Positions 1 through 4,643 of a stretch of 5,334 bases of DNA are shown here, in pieces. The notes beneath the pieces were generated by a model. That model worked only from the letters and a program-made list of their open reading frames with translations. It was not told the DNA's origin and ran no database searches. The position numbers and the translations under genes are program-made. Numbering within the stretch: position 1 is the first letter of the stretch; every line of letters starts with the position of its first letter. The stretch covers positions 1-5,334 of the forward strand of contig JASEIE010000270.1 in the NCBI GenBank assembly GCA_030024065.1, given 5' to 3'. This DNA is from Thermodesulfobacteriota bacterium (GTDB taxonomy: Bacteria > Desulfobacterota > BSN033 > UBA1163).

Positions 1-1262
1 TGAAGTTTCAAGGCAGCCAGGCCCAGAATTCCGCCCACTGAGACATCAAGCTTTCCCCCAAAAGCTCCGCCTGTTGGGGTTTGAATGACCCGGACTTTGT
101 CCAAATTTAGGCCCAAGGCCTCTGCAATGGTTTTGCGGTGGGCGTGGATGTTCTGGCTTGCTGACATAATGGTCAGTTGCCCATTCTCATGAATGTAGGC
201 TACGCCGGAGTCATTTTCGAGGTAAGCATGTTCAACGATTTGCGTAATGTAGGTTCGTTCGACGATAACCTCTGACTCTGAAAAACCTTTCTCGACATCA
301 CCATGGATGATGGGTTGTTGGAAAAAGAGGTTTGGCCGATCGTCGTGGACCTTTATGGTTTCTTTCAATGCTTCCTCGGAGGTGAGGACTGGCTCCAGAG
401 GTTCATAAGTCACCACGATTTTCTCGAGGGCGTGAGAAGCAATATCCTCAGAGGTTGCTACGACAGCTGCTACGGGATCACCAATGAAACGGACCTTACC
501 CGCGCAAAGGATGGGTTGATCATCTCCAGCCATCTTCAGAATATTGGTCCCTTTCACATCCTCGGCTGTGAGCACGTCTAAAACACCGGTTACGGCTTCC
601 GCTTCGGCTTTGTCGATATGTAAGATCTTTGCGTGGTGATGAGGACTTCTCAAAACCTTGATGTGGGCACATCCTTCCACAGCGAGGTCAGCAGCATAGA
701 GGGTGGTTCCTGTCGCCTTCTCCAGCGCGTCCCTTCTTGTCACAGGTTGACCAATCGTGTCCTTTCCCTCCAATTTTAATTCGATTGATTTCATTTCCCC
801 CCGCAGATAAGAGGCTGCGAGTTCTACAGCCTCAAAGATCTTCTGGTAGCCTGTGCATCGACAAAGATGAGGCTGGAGGGCCTTTTTGATCTCTTCCCGG
901 TTGGGCTCAGGATTTTCATCCAGAAGGGACTTAGCGCGAATGATCATCCCCGGTGTGCAAAATCCACACTGAATGGCTCCCGTCTTTGCAAAGGCCAGTT
1001 GAAGGGGATGGGGATGCTTGAGAGTGCCAATGCCTTCGATGGTTATTATCTCTTTGCCCTGGGCTTTGGCTACAGGATACCTGCAGGCGAGAACCACTTC
1101 ACCGTCCACCAGTACCGCACAGGTTCCACAGTGGCCAGCCGAACAACCTTCTTTGGTACCTGTTAATTTAAGATCTTGCCGAATAACTTTGAGCAAACTT
1201 TTTTGCGGATCCACAATCACTCTTCGAGCCGCTCCGTTCAAGAGGAAATTTATCTCATGCAT
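1..1262 (-). CDS. Molybdenum hydroxylase (xanthine dehydrogenase / aldehyde oxidoreductase family), fused [2Fe-2S] and Mo domains, C-terminus cut by window
   Basis: The frame is open for 420 codons from the ATG at 1262 to the left edge with no stop, so the C-terminal half is missing. Residues 1-75 are a plant-ferredoxin-type [2Fe-2S] domain with Cys40, Cys45, Cys48 and Cys60 (motif GCSAGHCGTC). Residues 80-155 are the helical second [2Fe-2S] domain with Cys99, Cys102, Cys134 and Cys136 (QCGFCTPGM, CRCTGY). From about residue 172 the Mo-binding domain begins (RRDALEKATG...YAAD, 176-192) and reaches the conserved GGAFGGK at 398-404. The later catalytic Glu lies outside the window. There is no FAD domain between the Fe-S and Mo parts. 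This is the architecture of Desulfovibrio gigas aldehyde oxidoreductase (Mop), whose cysteine spacing is nearly identical from memory. Such enzymes hydroxylate aldehydes or N-heterocycles with water and pass electrons through the Fe-S clusters. The substrate is undetermined. The start is preceded only by a weak GGGGG (1272-1276). Family is confident, substrate is not. Confidence 0.93.
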   Translation of the reverse strand, partial: MHEINFLLNGAARRVIVDPQKSLLKVIRQDLKLTGTKEGCSAGHCGTCAVLVDGEVVLACRYPVAKAQGKEIITIEGIGTLKHPHPLQLAFAKTGAIQCGFCTPGMIIRAKSLLDENPEPNREEIKKALQPHLCRCTGYQKIFEAVELAASYLRGEMKSIELKLEGKDTIGQPVTRRDALEKATGTTLYAADLAVEGCAHIKVLRSPHHHAKILHIDKAEAEAVTGVLDVLTAEDVKGTNILKMAGDDQPILCAGKVRFIGDPVAAVVATSEDIASHALEKIVVTYEPLEPVLTSEEALKETIKVHDDRPNLFFQQPIIHGDVEKGFSESEVIVERTYITQIVEHAYLENDSGVAYIHENGQLTIMSASQNIHAHRKTIAEALGLNLDKVRVIQTPTGGAFGGKLDVSVGGILGLAALKL

Positions 1263-1381
1263 GGTTCAAAACCCCCATTGACGAGAATCTTAAAAACAAC
1301 CTTCACAAAAAAGGTGAGGTTATCCCTCAACACTTCCGCTTCAACTTTGACTTGTGGTGTAGCATAAAATTGTCGCTCTAT
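1250..1381 (-). other. Possible 3' remnant of a reading frame overlapping the hydroxylase start
   Basis: A 43-codon open stretch runs from just after a TAA (1382-1384) to a TAA at 1250-1252, overlapping the first 13 bases of the hydroxylase gene in another frame. It reads ATPQVKVEAEVLRD, then a hydrophobic, lysine-punctuated VKVVFKILVNGG. It has no ATG near its beginning; GTG and TTG codons occur inside. Its upstream limit coincides with the left edge of the MITE-like element at 1385-1515, so it could be the tail of an upstream gene cut by that insertion. I do not recognise it as any known subunit, and it may be chance in an AT-rich leader. Confidence 0.2.
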
Positions 1382-1384
1382 TTA

Positions 1385-1515
1385 GAGTCTGTTAATAAAT
1401 TCAGTTTGTTCGTCATACCCGCGAAGGCGGGTATCCAGAACGTATTGAAAAGACTGGATTCCCGTTTTCACGGGAATGACAAAAACAGGCGATTGCGGCA
1501 TTTATGGACAGACAC
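1385..1515. mobile_element. MITE-like inverted-repeat element flanked by a CTATTTA direct repeat
   Basis: The ends form an imperfect terminal inverted repeat: 1385-1400 matches the reverse complement of 1500-1515 at 13 of 16 positions (GAGTCTGTTAATAAAT against GTGTCTGTCCATAAAT). Directly outside both ends is the same heptamer CTATTTA (1378-1384, and 1515-1521 sharing one base with the right end), consistent with a 6-7 base target-site duplication. The element is 131 bases long, encodes nothing, and carries a twin hairpin in its middle. That pattern suits a non-autonomous element moved by a transposase encoded elsewhere. No transposase is present in the window. Mobility is inferred from the ends only. 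Confidence 0.55.
1412..1480. repeat. REP-like twin hairpin (GTCATNCCCG ... CGGGNATGAC)
   Basis: Two 27-base arms, 1412-1438 and 1454-1480, are inverted copies matching at 22 of 27 positions. Each arm also folds on itself: ATACCCGC-GAAG-GCGGGTAT at 1416-1435 and ATTCCCGT-TTTC-ACGGGAAT at 1458-1477, both with perfect 8-bp stems and 4-base loops. The two stems differ at two pairs, and both sides change together. I recall this GTCATTCCCGCGAAAGCGGGAATCCAG type as a widespread dispersed intergenic repeat in proteobacterial genomes. Its role here (terminator, RNA stabiliser or transposase target) is not determined. Confidence 0.8.
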
Positions 1516-1542
1516 TATTTAAAAAAGGACTTTTCGTTGATT

Positions 1543-1692
1543 TATAGTGAACGACTTAAATAAGTGGACATTGAATCGGGTGTCATTGCGCCCCCGTATT
1601 AAATACGGGGGAAGCAATCTCATGAGATTGCCGCGTCTTCCCGTCGTAGCGGGACTCCTCGCAATGACCATTTTATAAGGCCGTTCACTATA
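1543..1692. mobile_element. Palindromic MITE-like element with TATAGTGAACG ends and nested GTCATTGCG repeat
   Basis: A perfect 11-base inverted repeat, TATAGTGAACG (1543-1553) and CGTTCACTATA (1682-1692), bounds 150 bases. Inside is a second perfect 9-base pair, GTCATTGCG (1582-1590) and CGCAATGAC (1660-1668), enclosing three hairpins. These are CCCCCGTAT-TAA-ATACGGGGG (1591-1611), the 18-base perfect palindrome GCAATCTCATGAGATTGC (1614-1631), and TCCCG-TCGTAG-CGGGA (1639-1654). Folded, this resembles a cloverleaf on a stalk. The element has no coding capacity. The outermost TA on each side could be a TA target duplication, as in IS630/Tc1-type transposition, but TA is also part of the palindrome, so this is only suggestive. 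I recall the GTCATTGCG...CGCAATGAC core as a common dispersed repeat in Desulfobacterota-like genomes. Confidence 0.7.
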
Positions 1693-1791
1693 GTAGGCTT
1701 AAACAAGATAACAAATTTACCCAAATATATGTGCAACACCACTATCTAAAAAATGAGAAAAGGTTTGAGATTATCCACGTGCGGTGAAGGG

Positions 1792-2544
1792 TTAATGCAT
1801 TGCCCTCCCACCATCTACTAAAATGGTTTGCCCTGTAATGAAATCGCTTTCATCTGATGCAAGGAAAATTACCGCTCCAAGAAGATCATTGGGTTGCTCC
1901 AGTCGCTTCAAGGGGGTTCGACTGACATCATATTTGGTAACATCGGCAAGAGATCGGCTTGCTTCTGTATCTGTAAATCCAGGAGCAACCGCATTGATAT
2001 TAATGTTGTGAGGTCCCAATTCAATGGCAAGGGCCCGGGTCAGCCCGACCACTCCTCCCTTTGAGGCCACATAATGGATAAAGCCATGAGACCCCGTGAA
2101 GAATACTTCAGAAGAGAGATTGACAATCTTTCCTTTTCCTTGTTGCTTCATATAAGGGAATACAGCCCTTGCGCATAGCCAGGGCCCTTTGACGTTTACA
2201 GCCATCACCTGGTCCCATTCGTTCGGATCTACCTCTGTAAAGGATTTTCGAACCAATCCATCATAGATGGCTGCACAATTGATTAAGATATCGATCCTGC
2301 CGAAGGACTTAAATGTTTCTTCAGCGATCTTGATAGCATCTTTTTCAATAGAGACATCTGCCTGCAGAGCTTTCGCTACCCCACCCAGAGCCTCAATCTC
2401 CTTTACGGTCTTCTCCAGATTGGCAAGATCCTTACGGGTGACTGCCATGATCTTGGCCCCCTCTTTTGCCATACCCATGGAGAATTCCCTTCCCAGACCT
2501 TTTGCGGCTCCTGTGACAATGGCCACTTTATCTTTCAGTCTCAT
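1792..2544 (-). CDS. Short-chain dehydrogenase/reductase (classical SDR, FabG-like)
   Basis: This 250-residue protein has the usual length for a classical SDR. It shows the cofactor motif TGAAKGLG (11-18), an Arg at 37 after the second strand, which favours NADP(H), and Asp63-Val64 for the adenine ring. The catalytic tetrad is Asn117, Ser145, Tyr158 and Lys162 (YVASK), followed by NAVAPGF (184-190) and the C-terminal FITGQTILVDGG. The NNAG motif is NCAA (89-92), a tolerated variation. It should be a soluble NAD(P)-dependent oxidoreductase acting on an alcohol or ketone; the substrate is unknown. I chose the ATG at 2544 because AGGAG lies four bases upstream and the protein then starts MRLKDKVAIVTG, exactly where SDRs start. 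The frame stays open to 2769, but that extension translates a non-coding repeat and the end of the preceding gene. It lies 169 bases downstream of the FAD oxidoreductase gene, so co-transcription is plausible. Confidence 0.93.
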   Translation of the reverse strand: MRLKDKVAIVTGAAKGLGREFSMGMAKEGAKIMAVTRKDLANLEKTVKEIEALGGVAKALQADVSIEKDAIKIAEETFKSFGRIDILINCAAIYDGLVRKSFTEVDPNEWDQVMAVNVKGPWLCARAVFPYMKQQGKGKIVNLSSEVFFTGSHGFIHYVASKGGVVGLTRALAIELGPHNININAVAPGFTDTEASRSLADVTKYDVSRTPLKRLEQPNDLLGAVIFLASDESDFITGQTILVDGGRAMH

Positions 2545-2548
2545 ATTT

Positions 2549-2553
2549 CTCCT
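2549..2553 (-). promoter_or_regulatory. Ribosome binding site (AGGAG) fixing the SDR start
   Basis: On the minus strand AAAGGAGAAAT precedes the ATG at 2544, with AGGAG four bases from the start codon. This spacing is slightly short but workable. It decides in favour of the 250-residue protein over the 325-residue open frame, whose first ATG (2769) has no such support and falls inside the preceding gene. Confidence 0.75.
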
Positions 2554-2588
2554 TTCTATAACGAACGCATTAAAAAAAAGAGAAATAA

Positions 2589-2703
2589 CCAATGACCAAG
2601 CACCAATAACCAGATAATCTCCAATGTCCAAATTCCAACAGCCAATCTTCGTTTGGTGATTCAGTAATTGGAGCTTATTTGGAACTTGGGATTTGGAATT
2701 TGG
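2589..2703. repeat. Heptad-periodic CCAA/TTGG inverted repeat between FAD oxidoreductase and SDR genes
   Basis: On the plus strand CCAA (once CCAG) recurs every seven bases at 2589, 2596, 2603 and 2610, then after an 11-base step at 2621, 2628, 2635 and 2642. The complement TTGG occurs at 2653 and 2668, then every seven bases at 2679, 2686, 2693 and 2700. The two halves form a loose inverted repeat around about 2648. The stretch has no catalytic or domain content when translated. I recall sequence of this style (CCAATGACCAAGCACCAAT) as a dispersed intergenic repeat in Desulfobacterota and some candidate phyla. It fills most of the 169-base gap, and no clear promoter is visible in it. Confidence 0.75.
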
Positions 2704-2713
2704 TGATTTATCT

Positions 2714-4381
2714 TTAATAGGGTCTTCCTTTTTTCTCCCAGAGCTTTTCCAACTTGAAGTCTTCCGCAATCACCTTGAAGCAATTGTAACTGGAACCCCG
2801 AGCAATCCCCCCTCCGGAGTGCATGTTTGAGGAACAGATATACATATTTTTGAGAAAGGGGAGGCGATAACCCGAGAGGTCTGGAATGGGTCTGAATCGG
2901 TCAGCTTGGGAGGCAAACATGGCCCCCTCGGCCCATCCACCATCCAGCATGTCGATGTTACGCATGACCGTATCATACGGAGTCGTAATGAAGGCCTCAA
3001 TGACATTGTCACGGGTCATATTGGGGGCATAGATCTGCCATTGTTTCAACATCAAATCCTCGACCTCTTTTTTCATTTTGAGCCATTGTTTCTCGGAAAA
3101 GAGGTGTAGGGGAGGTGCAAATTCTTCAACCAGAATGGTATGTTTTCCATCCGGGGCACGGGTCTTATCCCAAATGGAGTCTGGGGCAGCAAGCATATAC
3201 CATTTTTCAGGAAACCCCTTTGTAAAAATGTCTGCCTGATATTTCCAGGAGAGATATTCTGGGTCCTTATCTCCCATATAAAGACGGGGTTGACCGCCTA
3301 TATCTGGATTGAAGGAAGCGGCTTTGTATTTGGGCAGTTCATGCATCGCCATATTTCCCCAGTAAATCTGACTGCGGTCATAGCGAATGTTTCGAACTCG
3401 TCTGGCTACCTTTGGCGTCACAAAATTCTCTCCCAAAAGTCTGAAGATCGTCTGGGGCATTCCTAAATCACTCACCACGAGCTGTTTCGCTTCCACTTCT
3501 GTTCCATTCGAAAGTCTGACCCCTTTGGCCCTTCCATTCTCAACGAGAACTTTATCCACCTCTGTCTCCACACAGAACTCCCCTCCCATAGCGCTGAAGG
3601 CCCTCTGGAGGGCATGAGTGATGGTGTGGGTTCCGCCGATCACAATGGAGACGGATTCGAAAGAAAGGGTGAGAGCAATCACATGGACAAAGACATAGAG
3701 GCCAATCACATCGCCAGGGAAGCAACCCGTGGAGGTTTCAATAGCTCTCATGAAGAGGCACTGGAGTTCAGGACTTTCAAAAAGGTCTTTGGCGATCTGC
3801 GATCCTGTCATGAATTGATAGACAGGATCAATTCCATCCACAGGATCATCGCAGAGCCTTTCAAGGGCATTCTTCACTCCCCAGGGAGTAGGGGGGCTGT
3901 AACGATATTCCCGAAATGCAGCTCTCCACTTTCTCTGGTATTTTCCGAGGATGTCGAGATAGGTCTCCGCATCCGTTTTGGAGAAACGGGCAATCTCGTT
4001 ATAGGTCTTCTTCACATTTTCATTCGAAAGTTCTTCTTTTCCCGTCACCGGATCGATTACCTTCCAGGCCGAGTAGCCGACAAAACAGGTTCCATCCGGA
4101 TAAACCATCCCTTCATTCTGATCCGGAAAGATATATTTCAAGCCGTATTCCCTCAAGTTGAAGTCGGTATAGACGGGGTGGGTCCAGACACGGGTGAAGT
4201 GGGCGCATGTATTCTGGAGAAATCCGGGAAGGGGGAGTTCTTCACCACAGGCCCCTCCTCCTAATTCATGTTGACGTTCGAAGATCACTGTTTTAAGACC
4301 TGCATGTTGTAAGTAGCAGGCGATGATCGTTCCGTGGTGTCCTCCACCAATGACAATTGCATCATAACTGGTATCTGGCAT
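2714..4381 (-). CDS. Phytoene-dehydrogenase-like FAD-dependent oxidoreductase (CrtI/amine-oxidase superfamily)
   Basis: This complete 555-residue flavoprotein starts with a dinucleotide-binding fold: YDAIVIGGGHHG (6-17), a helix, then TVIFERQHELGGG (31-43), whose Glu35 should bind the FAD ribose. The middle segment GGTHTITHALQRAF...GGEFCVETEVDKVLVENGRAKGVRLSNG (249-293), followed by LVVSD (301-305), is the family's second FAD/substrate strand region. The C-terminal block NMYICSSNMHSGGGIARGSSYN (512-533) closes the FAD site. Relatives desaturate, saturate or isomerise C-C bonds in polyprenoids, retinoids and other hydrophobic molecules. Here the substrate is unknown, and no carotenoid genes (crtB, crtE) are present to support phytoene. 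There is no signal peptide. The start has a strong GGAGG seven bases upstream. It follows the 77-residue gene by 16 bases and is a divergent paralogue of the partial upstream FAD enzyme, sharing YAPNMT and a C-terminal IAEDxxxxKxW. Fold is confident, reaction is not. Confidence 0.9.
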   Translation of the reverse strand: MPDTSYDAIVIGGGHHGTIIACYLQHAGLKTVIFERQHELGGGACGEELPLPGFLQNTCAHFTRVWTHPVYTDFNLREYGLKYIFPDQNEGMVYPDGTCFVGYSAWKVIDPVTGKEELSNENVKKTYNEIARFSKTDAETYLDILGKYQRKWRAAFREYRYSPPTPWGVKNALERLCDDPVDGIDPVYQFMTGSQIAKDLFESPELQCLFMRAIETSTGCFPGDVIGLYVFVHVIALTLSFESVSIVIGGTHTITHALQRAFSAMGGEFCVETEVDKVLVENGRAKGVRLSNGTEVEAKQLVVSDLGMPQTIFRLLGENFVTPKVARRVRNIRYDRSQIYWGNMAMHELPKYKAASFNPDIGGQPRLYMGDKDPEYLSWKYQADIFTKGFPEKWYMLAAPDSIWDKTRAPDGKHTILVEEFAPPLHLFSEKQWLKMKKEVEDLMLKQWQIYAPNMTRDNVIEAFITTPYDTVMRNIDMLDGGWAEGAMFASQADRFRPIPDLSGYRLPFLKNMYICSSNMHSGGGIARGSSYNCFKVIAEDFKLEKLWEKKGRPY

Positions 4382-4388
4382 GGGGTTT

Positions 4389-4393
4389 CCTCC
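4389..4393 (-). promoter_or_regulatory. Strong ribosome binding site (GGAGG) of the complete FAD oxidoreductase gene
   Basis: The minus strand reads AAAAGGAGGAAACCCCATG, placing GGAGG seven bases before the ATG at 4381. It sits in the 16-base gap after the stop of the small gene (4398-4400), which supports expression from a shared message. Confidence 0.8.
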
Positions 4394-4397
4394 TTTT

Positions 4398-4631
4398 CTA
4401 TTTCTTCTTCAACATCAGAGAAATGGCGTAACAAAGGATGGAAGGCTTTAAGAGGAGCTTTATGAAGTTCCTCAGGTCCGCTCCTTCCAAGGTGGCAGTG
4501 ATCACCCAGTGGATGGGTTCTGTAGACTCGATTTTCAATTTCAGGGTATCTCCTCCGTCTGGGTCTTTGAAAAGTTGAGTAAAGGCGGCAACCATGGTTG
4601 TCTGACCCAAACCTGTTGAATTGACTTTCAT
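4398..4631 (-). CDS. Small conserved-looking protein of unknown function between two FAD oxidoreductases
   Basis: I do not recognise this 77-residue protein. The N-terminal half (MKVNSTGLGQTTMVAAF) leads into alternating, strand-like segments TLKLKIESTEPIHWVITATLE (29-49). It then has ADLRNFIKLLLKPSILCYAISLM (51-73), an amphipathic to hydrophobic helix candidate, and ends KKK. The tail could dock to a membrane or to a partner protein, but is short for a full membrane span. That it is a real gene is supported by an AGGAGG six bases before the ATG, by its place 10 bases after one gene and 16 bases before the next, and by acceptable composition. Its position suggests a subunit, chaperone or substrate-presenting partner of the two flavoproteins; this is inference from context only. 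It has no cysteine pair or metal motif that would make it an electron carrier. Confidence 0.75.
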   Translation of the reverse strand: MKVNSTGLGQTTMVAAFTQLFKDPDGGDTLKLKIESTEPIHWVITATLEGADLRNFIKLLLKPSILCYAISLMLKKK

Positions 4632-4637
4632 GATGAG

Positions 4638-4643
4638 CCTCCT
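4638..4643 (-). promoter_or_regulatory. Ribosome binding site AGGAGG overlapping the upstream stop codon
   Basis: The perfect AGGAGG for the 77-residue gene shares two bases with the TAG stop (4642-4644) of the preceding FAD oxidoreductase gene. Ribosomes finishing the first gene would end on the initiation site of the second, an arrangement typical of translational coupling. Confidence 0.8.

Larger units (their letters stand above)
1263..1791. other. 529-base spacer without a convincing gene, filled largely by two palindromic repeats
   Basis: This stretch lies between the stop of the short-chain dehydrogenase and the start of the hydroxylase. About 280 of its bases belong to two inverted-repeat elements (1385-1515 and 1543-1692). 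The remaining flanks (1263-1384, 1522-1542, 1693-1791) are AT-rich. I see no tRNA, no CRISPR units, no sigma-54 consensus and no hairpin followed by a T-run that would be a textbook terminator for the dehydrogenase. The hairpins of the repeats could stop or pause transcription. A small palindrome, CTCTA-TT-TAGAG, lies at 1376-1387, but it overlaps the edge of the first element. Confidence 0.7.

Noticed and set aside
303..1367. Several plus-strand open frames (303-581, 867-1166, 1018-1281, 1176-1367)
   Set aside because: They are antisense to the hydroxylase gene or extend just past its start; the minus-strand frame carries all eight Fe-S cysteines and the Mo motifs, so these are shadows.
1412..1480. 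Hairpins as an ordinary rho-independent terminator
   Set aside because: The stems are GC-rich but no T-run follows on the minus strand, and the paired-arm design matches a dispersed repeat. A terminator side-effect remains possible.
1582..1668. Cloverleaf-like fold as a tRNA gene
   Set aside because: The stems have the wrong lengths, there is no TTCGA T-loop, anticodon arm or CCA-end context, and the perfect inverted repeats fit a palindromic repeat element.
2589..2703. CCAA repeats as a degenerate CRISPR array
   Set aside because: The 7-base period and inverted halves do not fit 25-37-base repeats with unique spacers, and no cas gene is present.
2545..2769. N-terminal extension giving a 325-residue dehydrogenase starting at 2769
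   Set aside because: It translates the end of the previous gene and a non-coding heptad repeat, has no ribosome binding site at its start, and a well-placed AGGAG plus the standard SDR N-terminus occurs at 2544.
2770..3012. Second minus-strand frame of 80 codons inside the FAD oxidoreductase gene
   Set aside because: It overlaps the gene in another frame, is rich in Ser, Arg and Pro typical of off-frame translation, and has no ribosome binding site.
3614..4264. 216-codon plus-strand open frame
   Set aside because: It lies wholly antisense to the well-supported FAD oxidoreductase gene, shows no domain motif, and is explained as a shadow of that gene's codon pattern.
2714..4381. Naming the FAD enzyme as a phytoene desaturase (crtI)
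   Set aside because: Only the superfamily fold is supported; no phytoene synthase or other carotenoid gene is in the window, and the C-terminal FAD motif is atypical.
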